Source of the DNA: Streptomyces sp. KMM 9044
GTDB taxonomy: Bacteria > Actinomycetota > Actinomycetes > Streptomycetales > Streptomycetaceae
Direction of reading: 5' to 3'
DNA length: 64,000 bases
NCBI RefSeq assembly: GCF_024701375.2
Contig: NZ_CP113910.1
Coordinates: 310,001-374,000, forward strand
Part shown: piece by piece, positions 17,471 to 25,465 of the stretch
Position numbering within the stretch: position 1 is the stretch's first letter
Layout: the number at the start of each line of letters is the position of its first letter
Position numbers and translations under genes: made by a program
Notes under the pieces: model-generated
The model's database searches: none
Told to the model about the DNA's origin: nothing
Seen by the model: the letters and a program-made list of their open reading frames with translations, nothing else

Positions 17471-18157
17471 ATGAGTCCCAGCTCCACCCTCACCCCGTCC
17501 GCCGCCGTCTGGCGTGACTACGACCCCGTCGCCTGCGCGCTGCCGGGGATGTTCCTCGGCGACATCGCGCTGACCGGTCCCGTCGCCGAGGAGTGCGACC
17601 GGCTGTGGGAACGGGGCGCGCGCCGCGTCCGGCTGTCCGGCGTCGTGGATCTCGGGGACACGGGAACGCCGGACACGGCGGCCCGTGCCGTACGAACCCT
17701 CAGTCTGGTCAGGGACCTGACAGCCCGCGCGGTACTCGTCGAGTGGGACCTGCGACCGGATCCGGACGGGGGGCCGACGGCCGCCGAGGACATCAGCCGC
17801 CTCCTGAGCCACCTCCAGCCGCCGCAGCGGATCGAGGGGGTGGACCCGGCGAGGGCGGACGAGGCGCTGCGGACCTGGCGCAACGGCCACTACCTAGGCA
17901 AGTGCCTCTGGCGGCAGGGGCCGGGCTTCGTCCAGATCCGCGACCGCCGCTGGGGGGATCTCCGCCGGTTCACGGTGGACGAACCGCACTACCAGGAAGC
18001 GATCGAACGTCTGGCGTACGGCGCTCCCGCGTCGGCGGTGTCGTCGGAGGCGCTCGCCGACCTCCGCGAGGAGCGACTCGTGCTCGCGGTCGGCGGGGTG
18101 GAGTGGTGGCTGCCGTACCGCGTCAACCGCTGGATACAGGAGGCGATGACGATCTGA
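17471..18157 (+). CDS. DUF5825-like protein, partner of the radical SAM enzyme
   Basis: A 228-residue soluble protein without signal or membrane segment. It resembles the DUF5825 family found beside RiPP radical SAM C-methyltransferases in actinobacteria; this assignment is from memory of the family. Visible features are WRDYDPVACALPGMFLGDIA near the start, an Asp/Arg-rich middle and WWLPYRVNRWIQEAM at the end. TGGAGG at 17,457 supports the ATG. The 117-base gap before it holds a pyrimidine-rich tract and two copies of CCCTCGCCCGGGCG. Its role is unknown; a peptide-recognition or accessory function for the maturation enzyme is the simplest guess. Confidence 0.66.
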   Translation: MSPSSTLTPSAAVWRDYDPVACALPGMFLGDIALTGPVAEECDRLWERGARRVRLSGVVDLGDTGTPDTAARAVRTLSLVRDLTARAVLVEWDLRPDPDGGPTAAEDISRLLSHLQPPQRIEGVDPARADEALRTWRNGHYLGKCLWRQGPGFVQIRDRRWGDLRRFTVDEPHYQEAIERLAYGAPASAVSSEALADLREERLVLAVGGVEWWLPYRVNRWIQEAMTI

Positions 18158-18160
18158 GGC

Positions 18161-18178
18161 GTCCCCCGGAGTGGGGAC
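18161..18178 (+). terminator. Hairpin terminator of the RiPP operon
   Basis: GTCCCC and GGGGAC with a six-base loop begin three bases after the stop of the DUF5825-like gene. This marks the likely end of the operon, before the IS3 relic. Confidence 0.55.
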
Positions 18179-18182
18179 ACGG

Positions 18183-19195
18183 GGCTCATGCTGCGCGTGT
18201 GACTCCGCGTTCTCTCTGATGCTGCTGTTCGAACTCGGCAGGTGAAGGGGAGTGGAGGGCGTTGTGGTGCCTTCGGGCGTGGTGGTGCCTTCGGGCGTGG
18301 TGGTGCCTTCGGGCGTGGTGGTAGGTGAGCCACTGGAAGATCTCCAGCCTTGCCTGGCACATCGCCGAGAACAGCTTCTTGTGCACCGTCTCCCTCTTGA
18401 GCCCCTGCCAGAACGATTCGGCGAGGGCGTTGTCACCACTCGAGCCGACTCTGCCCAGGCTCCTGCGGATCCCGACACCGTCACAGACCTGCGCGAACGC
18501 GCCCGACGTGTCCTGCGAACCCCGGTCCGTGTGGAAGATCACCCCGGCCACGCTGCCGCCCCGCGTGGCCGGGGCCGTCCTCAGGGCGCCGGTGACCGGT
18601 CCGGCCCGCACGTGGGAGGCCATGGAGCAGCCGAGCATCGGCGTGAGCAGATGTCCAGGACGCAGGCGAGATACAGCCACGAGCCACCGACCTGCACGCA
18701 TGTGATACCGCCGCACCACTTCTCGTTCAGTTGCTCGGCGAAGAAGTCGCGTTGGACGAGGTCCGGGACGGGCGGTGCGAGGCGGTCCGGGACGGTGGCG
18801 CGCCTGCGCCGGCGCAGGCGGCGGCCCTCGATCCGGTGCAGACGCATCGACCGCTCGACACGCTTGCGATTGACTGTGTGCCCGGCGCCCCGCGGTTCGG
18901 CATGGACGCGCCTGACTCCGTACGTTCCCCTGTGCGTGGTGTGGACTCCGCGGATCTCCGCGACCGGGGCGCCGGCAGCGACCTGCCGCTCCGTTCGGGC
19001 TTTCGTACCGGCGGCCCACCGGCAGTGGCCGGGGCAAGAGACCCGAGGAACCCGGCCCTGGCGCACCCGGCTCCGCGAGGTCCCCCCCCCGGCATCCGCC
19101 GCGACCGCCGCGTACCTGCGTTTCCCGCCCGCAGCGCGGTACAACACCACCACATCGTTCCCGAACTCCTCCCGACACGGAGACTGACGTCCCAC
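18183..19195 (-). pseudogene. IS3-family insertion element, decayed orfA/orfB
   Basis: A decayed IS3-type element of about 1 kb. The orfA part is near 19,180-19,060 (FGNDVVVLYRAAGGKRRYAA). The orfB N terminus continues with RRVHAEPRGAGHTVNRKRVE and EKWCGGITCVQVGGSWLYLA. A frame change follows, then VAGVIFHTDRGSQ and GDNALAESFWQGLKRE of the catalytic core. The first acidic residue of the DDE triad, normally in GDIT, is Gly (GGIT). The second Asp (HTDRGS) and the Glu (AESF) remain. Frameshifts at about 18,600-18,650 and in orfA prevent a full transposase. Near the end an 18-bp tandem expansion adds extra HHARRH units. Terminal repeats were not found. Confidence 0.8.
18261..18322. repeat. 18-bp tandem repeat inside the IS3 relic
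   Basis: The unit GTGGTGGTGCCTTCGGGC occurs about 3.4 times (18261-18278 with one mismatch, 18279-18296, 18297-18314, then a partial copy). On the minus strand it codes for repeated HHARRH where normal IS3 transposases have a single YHNxRRxH stretch, so it is a slippage or recombination expansion. Confidence 0.85.
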
Positions 19196-19240
19196 CAGGG
19201 CACCCTTCCGCAGGGCACCCTTCCGCAGGGCACCCTTCCT
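19196..19240. repeat. Three tandem 15-bp repeats at the outer edge of the IS3 relic
   Basis: CAGGGCACCCTTCCG is repeated three times (19196, 19211, 19226; the last copy ends in T instead of G). It lies just upstream of the orfA remnant. No coding role is seen. Confidence 0.85.
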
Positions 19241-19354
19241 CGGATCAACAAGATCCATCGCCGGAGTGCCCACACCGCCGGGGCACCTCAAGCCCGGTAC
19301 GCCCCCGCGTAGGCAGCGGGCCCGCGACCGGCCCGGCCTTGTGCAGTGATGTCA

Positions 19355-19405
19355 CGCGCGCCGGTGCCCGGTTCCTCCCGGAGGGAGGCCGGGCACCGGC
19401 GCGCG
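19355..19405 (-). terminator. Very strong hairpin downstream of the PepSY gene
   Basis: A perfect 17-bp inverted repeat, CGCGCGCCGGTGCCCGG (19355-19371) and CCGGGCACCGGCGCGCG (19389-19405), encloses a second inner stem (CCTCCC with GGGAGG). It starts about 28 bases after the PepSY gene ends and separates it from the IS3 relic. Confidence 0.8.
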
Positions 19406-19432
19406 TGCGGTTCGTCCGGACGTGCGCTCCGG

Positions 19433-20899
19433 CTACGGCGTCCGCGCCGCCCCGGCCGGTTCACCGTGCTCGGCTCCCCCGGCCGCCTCCACTCCCTCGG
19501 CTCCCCCGGCCCCTACCTTCCTCCGGCCCCGCCGGTGTGCGATCTCCCCGAGGACGATGTCGACGGCGAGGAAGGCGGCCAGCGGGATGCCGAGCAGCGG
19601 AACGAAGTAGCCGACTACGGCGACCAGTGCCAGGAGCGGGACGAGGATGTGCGGCGGGACCTGCTGCCAGGCGCCGCGCGGGATCGGCCGGCCGAAGACC
19701 GAGCCCCGGCCGCGCTGCCACCACATGCGGTAGCCCCACAGGATCAGCAGGACCAGAGAGGCCGCGAGCAGCATCAGCACGATCTGGTTGGGCAGACCGA
19801 AGAGGCTGCCGGTGTGCAGGTCGATGCCCCAGCGGCTGAGCTTGGCGAGCACCGGGAAGTCGGCCCACCGTACGACGTCGGTGACCTGTCCGGTGGCCGG
19901 GTCGACGGCGACGGCGTCCTGCTTCTCCGGCCAGCTGCGCTGGATCTGCTTGACGACGTACGCGGAGTCCGCGTCGGCGGGCGGGACGATCTCCACCGGG
20001 TTGTCGAGCCGCTCGGCCCGTGCCGCCGCAAGGACCTGGTCGAGGCCGGCCCCGTGCGCCGCGTCGCCCCCCGTGCCCCCGGCCGTGTCGTGCTCCGCGT
20101 GTTCGCCGCCCGCCGCGGCCGACACCGCGGGCGTCTCCTGGCCGAGCGAGGTGCGCAGGTCGGCGATGTTGGCGCCGGTGTACGTGGACCAGGTCAGCCC
20201 GGTCGCGGAGAGGAAGAGGAAGCCCACTGCGGCCCAGGCGCCGATGCCGCCGTGCAGACCCAGCGTGCGCCGTCGGCCGCTGGTGCCGCGGACCCTGCGC
20301 AGGGCGCGGCGGCGGGAGAACCACAGCACCAGGCCGCCGCCGGCGATCACCCACAGCCAGCTGGCCGCGAACTCGCTGTAGAGGCGGCCCGTTTCGCCGA
20401 GGTGCAGGTCGCGGTGGAACTCGTCGATCCAGGTGCGCAGCGGCAGCGCGCCGCTGGAACCGTACTGCTCGAGCGCGCCGCGCACCTCCCCGGTGTACGG
20501 GTCGACGAACACGGCAAGGGTGTGGTTCGGGTCCACGCCCGCCACTCCGGACAGCATCACCCTGGTCGTCGAGTCCGCCTCGGGCGAGGGGCGTATCGCG
20601 GACACCGCGCCCTCGGGGTGGGCCTTGCGGGCGGCGGCGACCTGTTCGGAGATCGGCAGTTCGCGGTCACCGACGGGGACGGTCAGCTCGTGGTCGTAGA
20701 CGATCTTCTCGGCCTGGAAGGACGCGGCGTACAGCAGGCCGGTGAGGGCCGCGACGAGCAGGAACGGGGCCACCACCACGCCCGCGTAGAAGTGCAGGCG
20801 CAGAACCAGGGGGCGCAGGGTGCTCCAGCCGGATCTCTGCCGTGCGGGGGCGGAGGGCCGGGGGGCCTCGTCCGTGGTGGTAGAGGGGACGGTTGTCAT
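19433..20899 (-). CDS. PepSY domain membrane protein
   Basis: A 488-residue membrane protein with an N-terminal helix (PFLLVAALTGLLYAASFQ), an extracytoplasmic region with PepSY-type repeats (about 60-170 and 260-340), an internal helix pair and two C-terminal helices (IVLMLLAASLVLLILWGYRM then a last hairpin). This is the PepSY-associated transmembrane architecture often found with iron or siderophore uptake and flavin or heme reductases. A His-rich patch GGEHAEHDTAGG lies in the central loop. ATG at 20,899 is chosen from the GAAAGAAG just upstream; a longer frame reaches 21,028. It is divergent from the deformylase gene. Its precise role is unknown. Confidence 0.82.
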   Translation of the reverse strand: MTTVPSTTTDEAPRPSAPARQRSGWSTLRPLVLRLHFYAGVVVAPFLLVAALTGLLYAASFQAEKIVYDHELTVPVGDRELPISEQVAAARKAHPEGAVSAIRPSPEADSTTRVMLSGVAGVDPNHTLAVFVDPYTGEVRGALEQYGSSGALPLRTWIDEFHRDLHLGETGRLYSEFAASWLWVIAGGGLVLWFSRRRALRRVRGTSGRRRTLGLHGGIGAWAAVGFLFLSATGLTWSTYTGANIADLRTSLGQETPAVSAAAGGEHAEHDTAGGTGGDAAHGAGLDQVLAAARAERLDNPVEIVPPADADSAYVVKQIQRSWPEKQDAVAVDPATGQVTDVVRWADFPVLAKLSRWGIDLHTGSLFGLPNQIVLMLLAASLVLLILWGYRMWWQRGRGSVFGRPIPRGAWQQVPPHILVPLLALVAVVGYFVPLLGIPLAAFLAVDIVLGEIAHRRGRRKVGAGGAEGVEAAGGAEHGEPAGAARTP

Positions 20900-21042
20900 C
20901 GGTGAGCTTCTTTCGAGGGAACTTGGCGGCCGTGATGCTGCTCCAGTGGTCGGAGCGACAGGGCGCCGAGTTCCCGGAGGAACGTGTGGCCTGTGCCACT
21001 CAGGGCGGCGGCCGTCCGTCCGGCCCATGGCATCCTGACGCG

Positions 21043-21687
21043 ATGGGAACTCCGAACGATCGCGTGCCCCTGACCGAGCGGGTCGAGCAACTCATCTCCG
21101 GTGACGGGCCGTTGCCCATCGTCACGGCCGGGGACCCGGTGCTGCGGCGGGTGTCCGACCCCTTCGACGGCCAGTTGGACTCCACGCTGCTGGCCCGGTT
21201 CGTGGAGGCGCTGCGGGTCACCATGCACGCCGCGCCGGGGGTCGGGCTGGCCGCGCCGCAGGTCGGGGTGGGGCTGCGGATCGCGGTGATCGAGGATCCG
21301 GCGCTTGTCCCCACGGAGGTGGCGGTGGCGCGCGCTCGGGTGCCGCAGCCGTTCCGGGTGCTGGTCAATCCGGTCTGCACGCCGGTCGGCAGCAAACGGG
21401 CATCGTTCTTCGAGGGGTGCCTGAGCGTGCCCGGGTACCAGGCGGTGGTGGCGCGGCACGCCGAGGTGAGGCTGACCGGACAGGACGAACACGGACGGGC
21501 GGTGGACGAGGTGTTCGGCGGCTGGCCCGCCCGGATCGTGCAGCACGAGAGCGACCACCTCGACGGCACGCTCTGCCTCGACCGGGCAGAGCCGCGCTCG
21601 CTGTCGTCCCATCAGGCAATGACGGAGCACTGGGCGCAGCCCACACCGGAAGAGGCCGCGCGGGCACTGGGTTTCGAACTGCCGTGA
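21043..21687 (+). CDS. def: Peptide deformylase
   Basis: A 214-residue peptide deformylase that removes the N-formyl group from nascent proteins. All three motifs are intact: GVGLAAPQ, EGCLSVPG (metal-binding Cys) and QHESDHLDG (HExxH with two metal His and the catalytic Glu). The N-terminal extension of about 30 residues is normal for actinobacterial type I enzymes. It is a single gene, divergent from the PepSY gene. Streptomyces genomes usually have several def copies, so this may be an accessory one. Confidence 0.93.
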   Translation: MGTPNDRVPLTERVEQLISGDGPLPIVTAGDPVLRRVSDPFDGQLDSTLLARFVEALRVTMHAAPGVGLAAPQVGVGLRIAVIEDPALVPTEVAVARARVPQPFRVLVNPVCTPVGSKRASFFEGCLSVPGYQAVVARHAEVRLTGQDEHGRAVDEVFGGWPARIVQHESDHLDGTLCLDRAEPRSLSSHQAMTEHWAQPTPEEAARALGFELP

Positions 21688-21778
21688 GCAGGTTCGGGTT
21701 CGGGGGGAGGGCGGGTCCCTGGACCGGGCCCGGGCGGGGCGCAGGAGCCCTCCACCCCCCACCTCCCGTTCCGCCCCC

Positions 21779-23230
21779 TCAGGCGTCCCGGTACGCCTCC
21801 AGCAGCCGGAGCCACACCTCGCTGATCGTCGGGTACGAGGGGACCGCGTGCCACAGACGGGCGACCGGTACCTGGGCGGCGACCGCGACGGTGGCCGAGT
21901 GGATGAGTTCGCCCACGCCGGGGCCGACGAAGGTGACGCCGCGCAGTGTCTCGCTCCCGAGGTCGACGACCATGCGGGCGCGGCCCTTGTAGCCCTCGCC
22001 GTACAGGCCTGCGCCCGCGACCGAGGCCAGGTCTACGTCGACGGCACGGACGCGGTGCCCCGCTTCCTGCGCCTCGGCAAGGGAGAGGCCCACCGAGGCC
22101 GCCTCCGGGTCGGTGAAGACGACCTGGGGGACGGCGTCGTGGTCGGCGGTGGCGGCGTGCGCGGCCCACGCCCGGTCGGCCACCGGCTCTCCTGCTGCCC
22201 TGGCGGCGATGGCGGCGCCCGCGATACGGGCCTGGTACTTGCCCTGATGGGTGAGCAGGGCGCGCTTGTTGACGTCACCGACCGCGTAGAGCCAGTCCCG
22301 GCCGGTCACTTGGAGGCTGTCGTCCACGGCGAGCCAGGAGCCGGGTTCCAGGCCGACGGTCTCCAGACCGATGTCGTCGGTGCGCGGGGCACGGCCGGTG
22401 GCGAAGAGGATCTGGTCGGCCTCGATCCGCTCCCCCGTGTCGGTGACGACCGCGACGACACCGTTCTTCCTGGTCACCGAGGTGGCGGAGGTGCCGGTAC
22501 GGAGGTCCACGCCGGCCTCGGTGAGCGCCTCGGCGACCAGTTCCCCGGCGAAGGGCTCCATGCGGGGCAGCAGGCCCTTGCCGCGTACCAGGAGGGTGAC
22601 CCGGGAGCCGAGCCCCTGCCACGCCGTGGCCATCTCGGTGGCGACGACACCGCCACCGACCACGACCAGCCGGCCGGGCACGGTCTGGGCGCTGGTGGCC
22701 TCCCTGCTGGTCCAGGGCGCAACCTCGTCGAGTCCGGGCATGCCGGGCAGCAGCGCGCGGCTGCCGGTGCAGACGGCGACGGCGTTCCGGGCGGTGAGGA
22801 CGCGCCGTGTTCCGTCGGCGGCGGTGACGGTCACCGTGCGCGGGCCGCTGAGCCGCCCGACGCCGCGGTGGAGGTCGACGCCGACGGACTCCAGCCACTG
22901 GACCTGGCCGTCGTCCTTCCACTGGGAGGTGTACTCGTTGCGGCGGGTCAGGACCGCGCCCGCGTCGAGCGCCCCCTGCGCCGACGCGCTCAGACCGGGA
23001 AGGCGGCGGGCGTCGGCCCGCGCGAGGACGGGGCGCAGCAGGGCCTTGCTGGGCATGCACGCCCAGTAGGAGCACTCGCCGCCCACGAGTTCGCTCTCCA
23101 CGATCGCGGTGGTCAGCCCTGCCGCGCGTGTGCGGTCGGCGACGTTCTCCCCCACGGGCCCGGCACCGAGCACGACGACGTCGTAGTGGAAAGTCCCCGA
23201 TTCCGGCGATTCCGGTTGTGTCTGTGTCAT
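21779..23230 (-). CDS. Pyridine nucleotide-disulfide oxidoreductase (dihydrolipoamide dehydrogenase-like)
   Basis: A 483-residue FAD enzyme of the class I disulfide reductase family. It has VVVLGAGPVGENVA (FAD), the redox pair in GGECSYWACMPSK (C-x4-C), VVVGGGVVATEMA (NADP/NAD) and ILFATGRAPRTDDIG. The C-terminal interface motif is normally HPTxxE with a catalytic His; here it reads SYPTISEVW, so that His is replaced by Tyr. The enzyme may therefore not be a true lipoamide or glutathione-type reductase. ATG at 23,230 is preferred; a GTG at 23,266 in the same frame is possible. It is divergent from a thioredoxin gene, which could be its partner. Confidence 0.86.
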   Translation of the reverse strand: MTQTQPESPESGTFHYDVVVLGAGPVGENVADRTRAAGLTTAIVESELVGGECSYWACMPSKALLRPVLARADARRLPGLSASAQGALDAGAVLTRRNEYTSQWKDDGQVQWLESVGVDLHRGVGRLSGPRTVTVTAADGTRRVLTARNAVAVCTGSRALLPGMPGLDEVAPWTSREATSAQTVPGRLVVVGGGVVATEMATAWQGLGSRVTLLVRGKGLLPRMEPFAGELVAEALTEAGVDLRTGTSATSVTRKNGVVAVVTDTGERIEADQILFATGRAPRTDDIGLETVGLEPGSWLAVDDSLQVTGRDWLYAVGDVNKRALLTHQGKYQARIAGAAIAARAAGEPVADRAWAAHAATADHDAVPQVVFTDPEAASVGLSLAEAQEAGHRVRAVDVDLASVAGAGLYGEGYKGRARMVVDLGSETLRGVTFVGPGVGELIHSATVAVAAQVPVARLWHAVPSYPTISEVWLRLLEAYRDA

Positions 23231-23350
23231 GACGCCAGTCTGGTGGGTGGTGTGCGTGGTGGCCACATGGGTAGGGGCGCGGAATACGTGACCCGACGGC
23301 CGTGGTTGTACCGACCGCCCGCCCCGACATCAGGAAGAGGGACATGAGCG

Positions 23351-23743
23351 ATGAGCAGCACCGTGGAGCTCACCAAGGAGAACTTCGACCAGTTGGTCAC
23401 GGAGAACGAGTTCGTTCTGATCGACTTCTGGGCGTCCTGGTGCGGACCGTGCCGTCAGTTCGCGCCGGTGTACGACAAGGCGGCGGAGGAGAACCCGGAC
23501 CTGGTGTTCGGCAAGGTGGACACGGAGGCGCAGCCGGAGCTGGCCGCGGCCTTCGACATCCAGTCGATTCCGACGCTGATGATCGTCCGTGACCAGGTCG
23601 CCGTGTTCGCGCAGCCGGGCGCGCTGCCCGAGGCCGCGCTGACTGACGTCATCGGGCAGGCCCGGAAGCTGGACATGGACGAGGTCCGCAAGTCCATCGC
23701 CGAGCAGCAGGCCGCGCAGGGCGACGGTAAGACGGACGCCTAG
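23351..23743 (+). CDS. trxA: Thioredoxin
   Basis: A 130-residue thioredoxin with the active site WASWCGPCRQF and the conserved cis-proline in SIPTLMIV. Compared with the usual length near 107 it has a C-terminal extension rich in Gln/Ala/Asp. A GGAAGAGGG ribosome site precedes the ATG at 23,351; an ATG seven bases earlier is in another frame. It probably corresponds to the redox-stress thioredoxin TrxC (SCO0885) of S. coelicolor, judged from memory of gene order. It reduces cytoplasmic disulfides. Confidence 0.93.
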   Translation: MSSTVELTKENFDQLVTENEFVLIDFWASWCGPCRQFAPVYDKAAEENPDLVFGKVDTEAQPELAAAFDIQSIPTLMIVRDQVAVFAQPGALPEAALTDVIGQARKLDMDEVRKSIAEQQAAQGDGKTDA

Positions 23744-23777
23744 AACCGGGGGCGGGTGACCGCCCCCGGCTCCGCAA

Positions 23778-25214
23778 CTAGAACGGGTACTGGGCGACGT
23801 CCCCGCGCACGGTGGTCCAGCGCACGTCGGTGAACGCCTCGATGTTGGCGTCGCCTCCGAAGCGGGAACCGGTGCCGGAGGCGGCGACGCCGCCGAACGG
23901 GGCTACGGCCTCGTCGTTCACGGTCTGGTCGTTGATGTGCACGATCCCCGTCGGAATGCGCTCCGCCAGTTCCAGGCCGCGGGCCGCGTCCCGGGTGACG
24001 ATGCCCAGCGAGAGCCCGTAGGGGCTCGCGGCGGCCAGGGCGGCGGCCTCGTCGACACCGCCGAAGGACCGTACGGGTGCGACGGGCCCGAAGACCTCCT
24101 CCGCGTAGGCGGGGGTGTCGTCGTGGGTGTCCGCGAGGACGGTGGGCCGGTAGAAGAGCCGGTCGTGGGTACCGCCCGCAACGAGTTTCGCTCCGTCGGC
24201 CGTGCTGGACTCGACGAGGGCGTGCACCTTCTCGAGCTGTCCCTGGTCGATGAGCGGGCCGAGGTGGACCTGGTCGCGGTGCGGGTCGCCGACGGCGAGC
24301 GAGTTCGCCTTGGCGGCCAGCCGTTCCACGTACTCGTCGTAGAGCGAGGCGTGCACCAGGTGGCGTCCGGTCGTCATGCAGATCTGGCCCTGGTGGAAGA
24401 ACGATCCCCAGGCGGCTGCGGAGATCACCGCCTCGATGTCGGCGTCCTCGAGCACGACCACCGCGGAGTTTCCGCCCAGTTCCAGGTGGGCCCGCTTGAG
24501 GTGACGGCCTGCGGCCTCCCCGACATGCCGGCCCGCCCCGGTGGAGCCGGTGAACGAGATGACGGGGATGTGCGGGTCGGCGACCAGTGCCCGGCCGGTC
24601 TCGGCACCGCCCGGCAGGACGTGCAGCAGCCCTTCGGGCAGTCCTGCCTCGGCGAACACCGCGACGAGCGCGAGTCCGCCGCAGACCGCGGTGCGCGGGT
24701 CCGGCTTCAGGACGACCGCGTTGCCGAGCGCGAGGGCTGGTGCGACGGAGCGGATGGACAGGATCAGCGGCGCGTTGAACGGGGCGATGACTCCCACGAC
24801 ACCGACCGGCACCCGCCGTGTGTACGACAGCCGGGACCCATCGGTGGGCAGCACCTGGCCGACCGGGCGGGAGGCCAGGGCCGCGGCCTCGTAGCACTCC
24901 TGGGCGGCGACATGCAGTTCGAAGTCCGCCTTGCCGGGGATGCTGCCGGACTCGCGGACCAGCCATTCCCGCAGCTCGTCGGCGTGCGCGGCGAACAGGT
25001 CGCCGGCCTTGCGGAGCACCGCGGCACGGACGAAGTGCGGGGTCCCGGCCCACTCGGCCTGTGCGGCGTGGCCCGCTTCGGCTGCGGCCCCGACGTCATC
25101 GTCGGTGGCGAGGGTGACGGTGGCCAGCTGTTCGCCGGTGGCGGGTTCGCTGACGGTGCGGCCGGGTCCCGAGAGGGGGCGGGACTGCCAGGTCGTGGGG
25201 TCGAGCAACGGCAT
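23778..25214 (-). CDS. NAD(P)-dependent aldehyde dehydrogenase (benzaldehyde/vanillin dehydrogenase-like)
   Basis: A 478-residue aldehyde dehydrogenase. The fold signatures are complete: GVIAPFNAPL, SFTGSTGAGRHV (cofactor loop), LELGGNSAVVV with the general-base Glu, and FFHQGQICMTTGR with the catalytic Cys. The C-terminal INDQTVNDEAVAPFGGVAASG and the overall sequence resemble Streptomyces benzaldehyde or vanillin dehydrogenases, so an aromatic aldehyde substrate is likely but not proven. A palindrome TTGTGCGC-N13-GCGCACAA lies about 57 bases upstream of the start. A LacI-type regulator lies upstream in the same direction. Confidence 0.88.
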   Translation of the reverse strand: MPLLDPTTWQSRPLSGPGRTVSEPATGEQLATVTLATDDDVGAAAEAGHAAQAEWAGTPHFVRAAVLRKAGDLFAAHADELREWLVRESGSIPGKADFELHVAAQECYEAAALASRPVGQVLPTDGSRLSYTRRVPVGVVGVIAPFNAPLILSIRSVAPALALGNAVVLKPDPRTAVCGGLALVAVFAEAGLPEGLLHVLPGGAETGRALVADPHIPVISFTGSTGAGRHVGEAAGRHLKRAHLELGGNSAVVVLEDADIEAVISAAAWGSFFHQGQICMTTGRHLVHASLYDEYVERLAAKANSLAVGDPHRDQVHLGPLIDQGQLEKVHALVESSTADGAKLVAGGTHDRLFYRPTVLADTHDDTPAYAEEVFGPVAPVRSFGGVDEAAALAAASPYGLSLGIVTRDAARGLELAERIPTGIVHINDQTVNDEAVAPFGGVAASGTGSRFGGDANIEAFTDVRWTTVRGDVAQYPF

Positions 25215-25270
25215 ATGACGGCTCTCCGATCAGCCGCCGGGGCCCCGCGCGAGCACGAGCCCGGCTGTCC

Positions 25271-25299
25271 TTGTGCGCACCACATGGTTGAGCGCACAA
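25271..25299. promoter_or_regulatory. Palindromic operator candidate upstream of the aldehyde dehydrogenase gene
   Basis: Perfect 8-bp arms, TTGTGCGC (25271-25278) and GCGCACAA (25292-25299), are separated by 13 bases in the promoter region of the aldehyde dehydrogenase. The neighbouring LacI-type protein or an aromatic-responsive regulator could bind here. Confidence 0.5.
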
Positions 25300-25341
25300 C
25301 ACCCTAGTCACGCCGCATCCGAGGCGCAGGACGTCCGGCGT

Positions 25342-25377
25342 CCGTCCCGGCCGACGGCTTCCCGTCCGCCGGGACGG
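25342..25377 (-). terminator. Hairpin after the LacI-type gene
   Basis: CCGTCCCGGC (25342-25351) pairs with GCCGGGACGG (25368-25377). It sits between the LacI-type gene and the aldehyde dehydrogenase and probably ends the former transcript. Confidence 0.5.
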
Positions 25378-25465
25378 TCCGGCTCCCCCCATCATGCGAC
25401 GAGGTGATCGCGCTCCGCATGCCCACCGGCCCCGGGCCGCCCGCGTCATCCCTCGTCGGCCCGTG

